The notes below the pieces were generated by a model. That model saw nothing but the letters and a program-made list of their open reading frames with translations, did no database searches and was not told the DNA's origin. A stretch of DNA of 64,000 nucleotides from positions 682,001-746,000 of the forward strand of contig JAWPMW010000001.1 of assembly GCA_033344735.1 (NCBI GenBank). Direction: 5' to 3'. Positions 54,640 through 63,088 of the stretch are shown here, in pieces. Made by a program: the position numbers and the translations under genes. Origin of the DNA: Gammaproteobacteria bacterium. GTDB taxonomy: Bacteria > Pseudomonadota > Gammaproteobacteria > UBA4575. Position 1 is the first letter of the stretch. Each line of letters starts with the position of its first letter.

Positions 54640-57168
54640 ATGGATATACAAAAACACACTGGAATTGGGCATTTATTTTCTTTAGTACGCTCAACATTCA
54701 AAAATATTTTACTTATATTGTGTATGAGTATAATTTTATCTATGAAATTTTCATTTGCAGCAGGCAATAATGATTCATTATTAATTGTTACGAATACTAT
54801 ACCCCCCGGCTTTGAAGACTTAGCAGGACCACAAACCAATCAAATTGATGTTTATTTACATAATAAATTAATAATCAGCACAATGGCTACGTATGACGCT
54901 GAGACCTTAACATTAAAAAATCCAGAAGCTGTCATAGATAAAATCCAAGACCTTCATGATCCTTCAGTCATATTAAAATCTTTAAGTAGAACTTTAAATA
55001 CCAATAGCGATAAGTTATGTTTACAGCACATTCAATCTGACAGTTGTGGAGAATTAGAGCCCAATATTATTGGTATAATTTTTGATGAAGGTCAATTTAG
55101 AATGGATCTATTTATTAATCCATTACAGTTGAAAGCTGTAAGTGTATACCAATCTAAATACCTACCTAAGCCTGTAGATCAATTTTCAACTTTACATGCA
55201 CTTAATATAAATCTATCAGGCACAGATGAAATAAATGACAGCTATAACATTCAGACAAACAGTATTATTGCTTTTGGTGAAACTCGTCTGTCAGCGCAAT
55301 CTAACTATACAAATAAAGAAGACTTCGTCATTGATGACATGTCTCTAATTAGTGACCAACCAGGCTGGGAGGCTGAAGCAGGTATATTTGACACCGAAAC
55401 AAGAGCTTCAAATTTCTTTCCTACTGAAGATATTATTGGATTACGAGCAAGATCATCTACAAATACTCGCACTGACTTGGAAGTCACAGAAGGTACACAA
55501 ATTTTTATCTTCCTAAATCAACGCAGCCGAGTAGAGGTATTTAAAAATAATCGCTTGATTGATGCAAGATTCTATGATGCTGGTAATAGGCAGCTTGACA
55601 CTTCTAGATTTCCAAATGGAGCATATCGCATCTCGGTAAGAATTCGAGATGATAATAATTCAGAGCGAACTGAAGAATATTTTTATGTTCGCAATTCATT
55701 GCTTCCCTCTATGGATGAACCACAATATTTTATTGAAGCTGGCTCAGTTGCAGAGATTGAACAAGATTCAGTCTTTCCTGAATCTTCAAGTAACTATGTA
55801 ATACATACGGGTGGAATGATTAGAGTCAAAGAAAATCTTGCGGTTGAAGCCGAGATTGCAAGCACTAGTAATGAGTCCATTGTACAAGCTGGTATTGTAC
55901 ATATAGCAGCTGGTATACAGTCACAAGTGAATGTTATGACAACCACAGAAAGTGACTGGGGAATATCTGTGCGAGAAAATTGGGCGACAGAAAGATTCTC
56001 ATTGAATTTAGATTTACGGTTTATACATGAAGGTAATGAAAATCATGATTTAGATAAATTAGATTTTGTATCCAATGATTTCACACAAGCATCTGCATCG
56101 TTCACACATTCATTATTTGGTGGAAGAATGCTCTGGAGATATGGTCAAACGGATAGAGGGTTTTCAGAAAAGTCAGAAACTTATTCACTAGATTACAATC
56201 GTTCCATCTATCGAAAAAATAAATTGAATGTAGATTGGAGTTTTGATGCAAGTAAAGATAGTGATGATTATCTAATAGGTACCAGACTTAACTTTAATCT
56301 CAGAAAAAATAATGATACATACCAAGTGAGCACAGGCTACGAAAGTCGTAAAACAAACAATATGGAAGATAATGACGCCATTGGCAGAGCTAGCTGGCAA
56401 CATAATGCACGTAGCCCTACTTATGGGAATCTGCAGTCCAGATTATTTCATATAAATGAAACTACAATTTCAACAACAGGCATGAATATCACCTCTGACT
56501 CTAGATATGGATATAATCAGGTTGAAATTGATAACACTAAAGAAGATGGCCGAAACACTCTAGGTTATGCAGTGCGCAGCCAGTTTAACCTCGCTAGCGA
56601 TTTCCAGCATGTATCATTAGGTGGCTCTGGCTATAATACTAGTGCGGTGATTATTGATTTAATTGGCCAACCAGAAGGTTCCAAATTTGAGGTTTATATA
56701 GATAGACAATCTGCTGGATTTGCTAAAATTGGCGCTAAAACTGTTATTCCCCTCACACCATACAAAACATACGATATTCGATTAGTGTCTAGAACTGATT
56801 CATTTGTAACTTTTGATGAATCAGTAAAACAAGTTACGTTGTATCCAGGTAATGTTGAAACGCTTACGTATGATATTAAGCGTGTGTCGATAATTATTGG
56901 GCAGGTATTACGCCCTGATGGCAGCCCATTTGATAATGCCCGTATTGAAAATGTTACCTCATTTTCTGGCACTGATCAAAATGGATGGTTCCAATTAGAA
57001 ACCGGCAAAGTTGATTCACTAACGTTCAATAAAAAGTCTAGTGGAGAAAAGTGTACAGTGAAGCTGAATGATTATACTGATAACGAAGACGTACATGTAT
57101 TCAATCAAATTGTATGTACTACTATTGAAAATTCAATTGAATACTCTCCTACTCAGGAACGAACATAA
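54640..57168 (+). CDS. Outer-membrane fimbrial usher, TcfC/CS1 type
   Basis: An 842-residue protein with a signal peptide (to about residue 40) and the usher layout: N-terminal domain from TIPPGFEDLAGPQTNQIDVYL, a long beta-barrel region (300-640), and C-terminal domains with LYPGNVETLTYDI and IIGQVLRPDGSPFDNARI. The TIPPGFEDL opening points to the alpha/CS1-TcfC type rather than FimD type. The plug is near 260-350 (FLNQRSRVEVFKNNRLID). It converges on the pilin-like gene ending at 57149, overlapping by 20 bp. Confidence 0.87.
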   Translation: MDIQKHTGIGHLFSLVRSTFKNILLILCMSIILSMKFSFAAGNNDSLLIVTNTIPPGFEDLAGPQTNQIDVYLHNKLIISTMATYDAETLTLKNPEAVIDKIQDLHDPSVILKSLSRTLNTNSDKLCLQHIQSDSCGELEPNIIGIIFDEGQFRMDLFINPLQLKAVSVYQSKYLPKPVDQFSTLHALNINLSGTDEINDSYNIQTNSIIAFGETRLSAQSNYTNKEDFVIDDMSLISDQPGWEAEAGIFDTETRASNFFPTEDIIGLRARSSTNTRTDLEVTEGTQIFIFLNQRSRVEVFKNNRLIDARFYDAGNRQLDTSRFPNGAYRISVRIRDDNNSERTEEYFYVRNSLLPSMDEPQYFIEAGSVAEIEQDSVFPESSSNYVIHTGGMIRVKENLAVEAEIASTSNESIVQAGIVHIAAGIQSQVNVMTTTESDWGISVRENWATERFSLNLDLRFIHEGNENHDLDKLDFVSNDFTQASASFTHSLFGGRMLWRYGQTDRGFSEKSETYSLDYNRSIYRKNKLNVDWSFDASKDSDDYLIGTRLNFNLRKNNDTYQVSTGYESRKTNNMEDNDAIGRASWQHNARSPTYGNLQSRLFHINETTISTTGMNITSDSRYGYNQVEIDNTKEDGRNTLGYAVRSQFNLASDFQHVSLGGSGYNTSAVIIDLIGQPEGSKFEVYIDRQSAGFAKIGAKTVIPLTPYKTYDIRLVSRTDSFVTFDESVKQVTLYPGNVETLTYDIKRVSIIIGQVLRPDGSPFDNARIENVTSFSGTDQNGWFQLETGKVDSLTFNKKSSGEKCTVKLNDYTDNEDVHVFNQIVCTTIENSIEYSPTQERT

Positions 57169-57568
57169 ATAAAGTTACATTAGAATCTGCAATTTCTCTA
57201 ACTATCCTTTTTTCAGTGTCACACTCTGTTACATTTTTTATGGGCATATTGCGATAGTTCTTTAAACGTAATAGAGCCGATGATTCATCATCATCCTGAA
57301 TTCTATAATAGCTATAACTGTCTGTTGAATTGCGATTTAATACACTAAAGCAAACGTAACTACTCTCTAATGATAATGAGTCACTTACACTATTGACAAT
57401 AAATTGAACTGTTTCTGGAATAATCACAGTAATACTAACGGAGCCCACTGAAGTCCGGCCTATTGTTCCCTGAGTGGCTGCGAAACTAATCGAGACTATA
57501 AAGCAAGCGCTTAACAAAACACCCACTAGCAAGCGACGAAATAGTTGCAGCTTTTTGACATCCTCCAA
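57149..57568 (-). CDS. Pilin-like subunit, family member 4
   Basis: A protein of about 139 residues with a hydrophobic leader (LLVGVLLSACFIVSISFAA). The mature start ATQGTIGRTSVGSVSITVII matches the other subunits nearby. It ends FMFVPE, sharing the terminal PE. Two Cys (SYVCFSV and TECDTEK) could form a disulfide. The start is uncertain: TTG at 57568 lies in a GGAGG context but the ATG at 57561 is out of frame. It is the last of four minus-strand subunit genes. Confidence 0.6.
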   Translation of the reverse strand: MEDVKKLQLFRRLLVGVLLSACFIVSISFAATQGTIGRTSVGSVSITVIIPETVQFIVNSVSDSLSLESSYVCFSVLNRNSTDSYSYYRIQDDDESSALLRLKNYRNMPIKNVTECDTEKRIVREIADSNVTLFMFVPE

Positions 57569-57758
57569 GATGACCTTCCATTATCTTAATATTATTGATA
57601 CTTTTTCACATATGGGCTATCGGCATATGCGAGAATTTCCTAAATAACAATCTTACTAAGAAAAGAATGAATGGTACAAATTTATAGATGAATGGCTTTT
57701 GCCAACATTAATTAGCACTGCCATTTCACATAATGCAAGGTGGTTAATTAAATTATAT

Positions 57759-58253
57759 TTATTCTGGAATTACAGTGAGTTGGAGTGAACCCTGATATCT
57801 CCCAGCCGGCGCTCGCTGAATTGATTCACTAGCAATGGTGACTCGTATTCTGACTGCATTTCCGGTACAGATTCTGTTATTAGCAAGTCGTCGCGATTGA
57901 AGTCCAACTAATGGAACACCAGAAAGTATCTCTCTATACGATCTTGATGATTGACGATCTCTGACAGCAACTTCAAAAATTATGGTAGCCGCACCATTTT
58001 GAATAGAAAATTCGCCGTTGTTGCCTGTCCCTATAGCTAGTAATGAATAAGGCCCTGTTGGGCTACTTGCCACACAAAACCTCTCTATAGCAGTAACGTC
58101 ATTGACACTTCCTGGTGTCACTGAGGCCTCGATGTCACTCAATTTTCCAATTAAAATATCAGCAGATGCTAAAGAGCTAAAGCTTAAAATTAATACCAAA
58201 GTATTAATTTTTTTACCAACACTGACAATAAGTAAATTCTTGAACATCTGCAT
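57759..58253 (-). CDS. Pilin-like subunit, family member 3
   Basis: A 164-residue protein with a signal peptide (VLILSFSSLASA). The mature domain shares with its neighbours the C-x(2-3)-S pattern (ERFCVASS and NRICTGN), YSLLAIGTGNNGEFSIQNGAATI, and the C terminus YQGSLQLTVIPE. It lacks the G-x-T-S-x-G donor-strand opening of the others and starts DILIGKLSDIEASVTP instead, so it may be a terminal subunit. It lies 90 nt after member 2. Confidence 0.75.
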   Translation of the reverse strand: MQMFKNLLIVSVGKKINTLVLILSFSSLASADILIGKLSDIEASVTPGSVNDVTAIERFCVASSPTGPYSLLAIGTGNNGEFSIQNGAATIIFEVAVRDRQSSRSYREILSGVPLVGLQSRRLANNRICTGNAVRIRVTIASESIQRAPAGRYQGSLQLTVIPE

Positions 58254-58343
58254 CAGAATATTAATAGATGTAATGTCAGCATATAGACATGAGAACTAAG
58301 TGACAAGCACGATTGCATGAGCTTGTCTTGTAAATTATGTCAA

Positions 58344-58952
58344 CTATTCAGGAATTAATTCCAATGTTAACACACCACTGTGTGTTCCAGAGCCGGTAGT
58401 TAATTGTGATTCTTCGATTATTACTGTAATTGTGGAATTGGGAAATAAGCAACCAGCGTTAATTACACTAAGGAAGTATGTGAATCCTGCAAAAAATTGA
58501 TTGCCACCTCTAATCTGCCCTGGAAGCAATTCATTTGTATCATCTTGATCTGTAAGAAATACACGATAATAAATATCATTAACGCCATTAGACAATGTAA
58601 ATGCACTAGGGTCAGCCGCATCACCATTACCAGTGGCACGCAATTGAAAGTTGTGTGTAGTGAATAGTGCTCCTGTAGTAGCAACACATATATCATCTGT
58701 TCCAGTTAAATCGCCAGTGCCAGACCATGTGCCAAAACTTATGTCTGTTAATCCTTTAATTAACGCTAGTTCATCAACAACGACTCTTATGTCTGAAGTG
58801 CCTGTTGAAGTTGCTCCAGTCACTCCTTGAGTTGAAGCACCTACTGTTTGTGGATAAAAAAGAATTGAAAAAGTTGTAACAAGTATAACAATCAGTTGAT
58901 ATTGGACTGTAATATGCCTAGATCTAAATTGGTAAATTGCACTAATCATCAA
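58344..58952 (-). CDS. Pilin-like subunit, family member 2
   Basis: A 202-residue secreted protein; the hydrophobic leader LIVILVTTFSILFYPQTVGA precedes STQGVTGATSTGTSDIRVVV. The domain has DDICVATT and NAGCLFP as the likely disulfide pair, FQLRATGNGD and DIYYRVFL, and ends HSGVLTLELIPE. The alignment with member 1 covers the whole domain. It is 70 nt after member 1 and is likely cotranscribed. Confidence 0.78.
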   Translation of the reverse strand: MMISAIYQFRSRHITVQYQLIVILVTTFSILFYPQTVGASTQGVTGATSTGTSDIRVVVDELALIKGLTDISFGTWSGTGDLTGTDDICVATTGALFTTHNFQLRATGNGDAADPSAFTLSNGVNDIYYRVFLTDQDDTNELLPGQIRGGNQFFAGFTYFLSVINAGCLFPNSTITVIIEESQLTTGSGTHSGVLTLELIPE

Positions 58953-59022
58953 TGAAAAAAACGAATATTGACTGCAATAATACAGCCAATATTCAGATCC
59001 TCACCAGTGAGTAATTTGTTTA

Positions 59023-59562
59023 TTATTCGGGAGAAACAGTAATACTAAGTGTTCCTTCCAAAAGACCAGAGGGTGCTCCAACTAAATCACTTGCAAGAAT
59101 AGTCAATTGAACAGCAGAGTTAAGGCCAGTATTTCCACATGTTGTTGAACTAGTATCTGCTCCAGTTTGGCCAACTACAGGCGTGCCAGATGTTACTGGA
59201 ACACCGGCTCCAGGAATTGCTTCATCATTCCAATTGACCGAGTAAGCTATCGCAGGATTTATTCCATCATCAATTGAAAAATCTGTACCACTTACTCCAC
59301 CATCACCTACAGCTGTAATTTGATATAAGCCCGTGCCATTACGATAGATACAAGCAGTATCATTATGTACAATGTCATTTGTACCATCAAATGTAGCTAT
59401 CAGATCATTTAGTCCTGAAATTCTTACTGAATCACCTACTGTTACGTCGATATCTAATGTACCAACTGAAGTTCCTCCAACAACACCGTCAGTTGCAGCC
59501 ATTAAGCCACTAGTAGCAATCATGCCTGTTACAAGTGCTGTAGTTTTCAATAAATTCTTCAT
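59023..59562 (-). CDS. Pilin-like subunit, family member 1 (probable major subunit)
   Basis: A protein of about 179 residues. I placed the start at the ATG at 59562 because CGGAG lies 9 nt upstream; the open frame runs back to 59589. It has a signal peptide (NLLKTTALVTGMIATSGLMAA), then TDGVVGGTSVGTLDIDVTV, a Cys pair (TACIY and STTCGNTG), YQITAVGDGGVSGTDFSID, and the C terminus LLEGTLSITVSPE. Resemblance to spore-coat U and alternate-fimbria pilins is in the pattern only. First position, best ribosome binding site and good expression context suggest the major subunit. Confidence 0.82.
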   Translation of the reverse strand: MKNLLKTTALVTGMIATSGLMAATDGVVGGTSVGTLDIDVTVGDSVRISGLNDLIATFDGTNDIVHNDTACIYRNGTGLYQITAVGDGGVSGTDFSIDDGINPAIAYSVNWNDEAIPGAGVPVTSGTPVVGQTGADTSSTTCGNTGLNSAVQLTILASDLVGAPSGLLEGTLSITVSPE

Positions 59563-59889
59563 TGTTATCTCCGTATTTATTAAGTCCATTTAAACGAAAA
59601 ACGTCATCCGTTTTTTGTCATTCCGTAAATCAGTGTCAAAAATAGTACTCAATAAATTTTCAATAACCGCCCTATTCTCGACAAGCGAACTTTATTTTAG
59701 GCTGAGTGGATTAAAGCTTTTTTATTTAGTGAATCAGGTCAAATTTCTGTCGCAAATCCAACAAGTTAGGAGAGTCAGAATTATGTCAAATACAGTCAAA
59801 AACGTGATCACATTCACACAAATTTATTGGCTGCATGTAAAGTTTTTGAGTATGTAAAAAATTAACGAGAAAATTAAAGGAATAAGATA

Positions 59890-59973
59890 ATGAATTTACC
59901 CATGGCAAAAACCCACAGAGAACTCTATAGGTTTTTGCGACCCCTTGGTGAGAGGTCTTGTTTTTGTACCTAA
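59890..59973 (+). CDS. Possible 27-residue small ORF over a hairpin
   Basis: ATG at 59890 with AAAGG 9 nt upstream opens a 27-codon frame (MNLPMAKTHRELYRFL, then RPLGERSCFCT) ended by TAA. The codons coincide with the hairpin GCAAAAACC / GGTTTTTGC, so the signal may come from an RNA structure instead. No homologue is known to me. Confidence 0.25.
   Translation: MNLPMAKTHRELYRFLRPLGERSCFCT
59905..59938 (+). repeat. Inverted repeat, 9-bp stem with inner 4-bp stem
   Basis: GCAAAAACC at 59905-59913 pairs with GGTTTTTGC at 59930-59938. The loop carries AGAG/CTCT able to form an inner stem. A second, imperfect hairpin (GACC...GGTC) follows at about 59939-59957 and then TTGTTTTTG. Confidence 0.6.
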
Positions 59974-60079
59974 CTATGCTAGCAAGACTTCACATAACTG
60001 TGAAATCTTATGTATTTATACAGCAAATAAGAGAAAGTGATATGACATCACTTTTGAGAATTTTATAATAGAAGATATG

Positions 60080-60103
60080 AAAGAGAACGTTAACGTTCTC
60101 TTT
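60080..60103. terminator. Perfect 24-nt palindrome at the 3' end of the 60090 gene
   Basis: AAAGAGAACGTT and AACGTTCTCTTT form a perfect 12+12 palindrome with the minus-strand TAA stop codon at its centre. A T-rich stretch follows only weakly on either strand, so termination is possible but unproven. Confidence 0.45.
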
Positions 60104-60425
60104 TCATAAGATAATTAGTGAATTTTCGACGTGCGGTTTTATTTGGCTGCATATGATGGAATGCACACCACCCACTAAATGTTTCTATGTAAATTGGTAA
60201 CAATTTAACATCTAAACCACGGTTAGATATTTCAATAATGGCTTTGTCCGCTTCTGTTCTCCACTCATTGAAAGAGTTAAAAAACGTTTTTGGATCAGAA
60301 CAATATGATTTTGTGGCTAACCATTGCCTTTTAGTATACCAAGGCAAGCCTACAACCAGTTTATTGTTACCAGCATCGACCGCTTCTAGAGCCTCTTGCC
60401 CAAAATTATTCATCCCTGCTATCAC
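60090..60425 (-). CDS. Unrecognised 111-residue protein
   Basis: A soluble protein of 111 residues from a GTG at 60425 (ATG at 60413 is an alternative). The sequence contains LVVGLPWYTKRQWLATKSYC, NSFNEWRTEADKAIIEISN, and FSGWCAFHHMQPNKTARRKF. I do not recognise the family and no signal peptide is visible. The balanced composition and W/H-rich C-terminal motif suggest a real gene. The perfect palindrome at its stop codon and a gap of 110 nt to the next minus-strand gene suggest a single-gene unit. Confidence 0.5.
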   Translation of the reverse strand: MIAGMNNFGQEALEAVDAGNNKLVVGLPWYTKRQWLATKSYCSDPKTFFNSFNEWRTEADKAIIEISNRGLDVKLLPIYIETFSGWCAFHHMQPNKTARRKFTNYLMKRER

Positions 60426-60534
60426 TTAAATAATTAAATTCAAATGAAGAATAGCAGACAGTAATTGGTATATTATGTGCGGGTGGTCACGCATCTTTTA
60501 ATAATGCGCAAGATCATTGTGAGATGTGATGAAA

Positions 60535-60759
60535 CTATACAAATTTTTGATACTTTTTGATGAATTCTTCTTCATCAATTTCAGTATCTTCTACAGCAAT
60601 ATTATTTAATCGACGATCAGGAGCTTTTCTTCTATCTTTAAGAATAACCAAGCCTTCTTTAGTCTTGTAAGGAAAACTAACAGCTCTATGTAAACTTCTA
60701 CGATCTTCACGTTTACGGCGTTCTTGATGTTCTTCGTTTTCTTTATCTTCGTTCTTCAA
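60535..60759 (-). CDS. Small Arg-rich protein, family copy C
   Basis: A 74-residue hydrophilic protein. The first part is highly charged (HQERRKREDRRSLHR) and the rest carries the family segment SFPYKTKEGLVILKDRRKAP, then DRRLNNIAVEDTEIDEEEF, matching copies A and B at about 30 kb. The start is a TTG with GAGGAAAG about 8 nt upstream. Its place 30 kb from the other copies shows that the family is dispersed. No function is known. Confidence 0.72.
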   Translation of the reverse strand: MKNEDKENEEHQERRKREDRRSLHRAVSFPYKTKEGLVILKDRRKAPDRRLNNIAVEDTEIDEEEFIKKYQKFV

Positions 60760-60838
60760 GGCACTTTCCTCGTTTGCCTAAATCGTCAGTATTTTTTGAA
60801 TATATCAATATAAATCAATAATTTCCTTAGTCCAAGAT

Positions 60839-60872
60839 AACCATACCGATATCTCTGATTATCGGTATGGTT
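60839..60872. repeat. Perfect 12-bp inverted repeat upstream of GGDEF-EAL gene
   Basis: AACCATACCGAT at 60839-60850 and ATCGGTATGGTT at 60861-60872 are perfectly complementary, with a 10-nt loop. Neither strand has a T run after it, so it is not an ordinary terminator. It lies 107 nt before the GGDEF-EAL start codon. Confidence 0.75.
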
Positions 60873-60978
60873 CAACACAAATTACATTTGAATGTATAAA
60901 TAAACGCCACAACTTCTAAAATAAGTATGCTAATTGCCGATACCTTACTGAAGGACATTATTTATTCAAAATGGGACT

Positions 60979-62295
60979 ATGCTAAAAAAGTTAAATTTCA
61001 AAAGTAAAGATACCTATAACAAAGATAGTGTTACTCAGTTATTAGATCGAAGCAGCTTGATCAATAAATTATCAGAAATTTTGTCGGATTCACCTGATAA
61101 TGCTGATTATGTATTTGGTATAGCAAATATAGAGCAATTCAAATTAATTAATCATTCTTACGGATACAAGGCGGGTGATTATGTATTAAATGTAGTTGCG
61201 AAAACACTTTCACTCGAAATGGATAAGGGCACAATTGTTGGACGTTTAGGCAATGATGAATTCGGATTCATTTGCATGAATAACCAGATAGCTCAGATAC
61301 AATCAAGTTGTGAATCATTAAATTTTTCTTTAAGTCATGCGCCAGTTACTTGGGATAATAAAAAAATAAGACTACATATAAAATTTGGCCTGGTTAAAAT
61401 TGATGAGACAACAAAAGATATCGATAAAATTTTAAATGCGGTCAATGAAGCAATATATTCTGCACAATATGATGGCTGTTCCACAGTGTGTGAATATGAT
61501 GAAGAAAATACAGCTATCTTACGTAGAAGTGACAATATGCAAGAAGCAATCACTTTGCAAAGATGGATTGCACGCGACCAGTTCTTACTATATGTGCAAC
61601 CAATAGTTTATTTAGACAATCCTAAAAAAGCTAGTCACTTCGAATTATTATTGCGTGGCCAATCGGACAATGGCGAAGTAATTTCACCAGGAAAATTAAT
61701 TGAATCGGCAGAAGATTTTAATCTTACTCCTATGCTGGATAAATGGGTTATTAGAAATTTGTTTTCCTGGGTTAATAAAAATAATTCTTCTCTATCTTCT
61801 AAATATAAATTTTCATTCAATCTTTCTGCATTATCCATTAACGACAGTGATCTCAGCCAATATATTATCGAGATGGCAAAAAAAGAAAATATTAATCCAC
61901 GAAAAATTAATATAGAAGTAACAGAAAGAGTTGCTATTAGTAATTTGAAACGTTGTTATGATTTTATGCGAGAATTAATACAAGAAGGTTTCACTTTTTC
62001 TTTAGATGATTTCGGTTCAGGTTATTGCTCTTTCAAATACATACAGACATTACCATTTGATGTTATAAAAATTGATGGGTCATTTATAAAAGATATAGAA
62101 ACAAATAAGCAGAATCAAACTATTACTAAAGCAGTGACAGATATTGCTAATGCATATGGCAAAAAGACAATTGCAGAGTATGTAGAGAATAAAGAAATCG
62201 CTGATATTGTTCGCAGTCTAGGTGTTGATTATGGTCAAGGGTATTACTATTCAAAAGCTTTCCCTATCTCTCAATTATCCAAATCAGAAAAATAG
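60979..62295 (+). CDS. GGDEF-EAL cyclic di-GMP protein, degenerate GGDEF motif
   Basis: A 438-residue cytosolic protein. Residues 15-175 are a GGDEF domain whose signature is GRLGNDEF (88-95), with Asn in place of the second Gly. The EAL domain (about 190-435) keeps the substrate and metal residues: E222 in FELLLRG (EAL reads ELL), N281 in NLS, E313, D343-D344 in LDDFGSGY, K364 in KID, E400 in AEYVE and Q420. Phosphodiesterase activity is likely and cyclase activity doubtful. There is no sensor domain or membrane segment. The 3' end overlaps a convergent gene by 25 bp. Confidence 0.9.
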   Translation: MLKKLNFKSKDTYNKDSVTQLLDRSSLINKLSEILSDSPDNADYVFGIANIEQFKLINHSYGYKAGDYVLNVVAKTLSLEMDKGTIVGRLGNDEFGFICMNNQIAQIQSSCESLNFSLSHAPVTWDNKKIRLHIKFGLVKIDETTKDIDKILNAVNEAIYSAQYDGCSTVCEYDEENTAILRRSDNMQEAITLQRWIARDQFLLYVQPIVYLDNPKKASHFELLLRGQSDNGEVISPGKLIESAEDFNLTPMLDKWVIRNLFSWVNKNNSSLSSKYKFSFNLSALSINDSDLSQYIIEMAKKENINPRKINIEVTERVAISNLKRCYDFMRELIQEGFTFSLDDFGSGYCSFKYIQTLPFDVIKIDGSFIKDIETNKQNQTITKAVTDIANAYGKKTIAEYVENKEIADIVRSLGVDYGQGYYYSKAFPISQLSKSEK

Positions 62296-63008
62296 CTACT
62301 TCTCTGGAAAAAACTTTTAGTCATTATAAGCAATAAAGCCGTCGATAATGCACATGACGAGAAAATCATACACATAACTAAAATTTGATAACGCACAGCA
62401 ATCAAGGGCGAAATGCCAGACAATACTTGCCCAGTCATCATCCCAGGCAAAGAAACGATTCCTACTGCAAACATAGTATTTATTATTGGAATTAGCGAAG
62501 TATTGAATGCTATATTTCTAGCTTGAATATAATCACCATGGCTATTTAACTCAGAACCTAAACGCTCTAAAGCTAGACTCATGGTATTCATTGTATTAGC
62601 AAAGACCATACCTGCAAGTGGAATTGTGTACTGAGGCTTAAAAATTGGCTCAAGCTCTAGCACCAGCCAAACAGTTAACAATAAAACACTGCCACCACCT
62701 AGAAGAGAAGAAATAAATACATATCTGAATAGATTGATTCGTAAATTGTCAATTGTACGTAATGCAATCCAGCTAGAAACAGTGATCATTATAGTTATTA
62801 TTAAAACTGTTACCCATAAATTTTCCGATTCAAATATAAATACCAGGACATAACCAACAATAATTAACTGCACTAGCATGCGTGCAATCGAATAAAATGC
62901 AATATGAGCATTCAATGACCATTTGTATAATAGTGCTAAAATTAATAACACTGGAATAAAGGCAATAGCCAAATTGCTTAGCGGAATAATTTGAACGGTA
63001 GTTTCCAT
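62271..63008 (-). CDS. FetB/UPF0014-family membrane transporter subunit
   Basis: A 245-residue protein with about six membrane helices and the UPF0014 blocks AGMVFANTMNTMSLALERLG, then VSLPGMMTGQVLSGISPLIA and VRYQILVMCMIF. In Escherichia coli FetB pairs with the ATPase FetA in iron homeostasis. No FetA-like ATPase is adjacent here. It stands between the EAL gene (overlap of 25 bp) and bipA. Confidence 0.88.
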   Translation of the reverse strand: METTVQIIPLSNLAIAFIPVLLILALLYKWSLNAHIAFYSIARMLVQLIIVGYVLVFIFESENLWVTVLIITIMITVSSWIALRTIDNLRINLFRYVFISSLLGGGSVLLLTVWLVLELEPIFKPQYTIPLAGMVFANTMNTMSLALERLGSELNSHGDYIQARNIAFNTSLIPIINTMFAVGIVSLPGMMTGQVLSGISPLIAVRYQILVMCMIFSSCALSTALLLIMTKSFFQRSSYFSDLDN

Positions 63009-63088
63009 GACAACATTCCATACTTTAAAAGTATAGTATGGCGCGTCAGCACATATTAATGCACGTAAAGATTGCTAGGAATTTTTAT

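Larger units (their letters stand above)
59563..60089. other. Intergenic region with small frame and hairpins
   Basis: This 527-bp region holds the pilin promoter on the minus strand near its left end. On the plus strand it holds a 27-codon frame with ribosome binding site and two hairpins at 59905-59957. No larger gene was seen. Confidence 0.55.

Noticed and set aside
59615-59857. Plus-strand 80-codon open frame in the pilin upstream region
   Set aside because: It has a hydrophobic, low-complexity look, no ribosome binding site, and covers the expected pilin promoter region.
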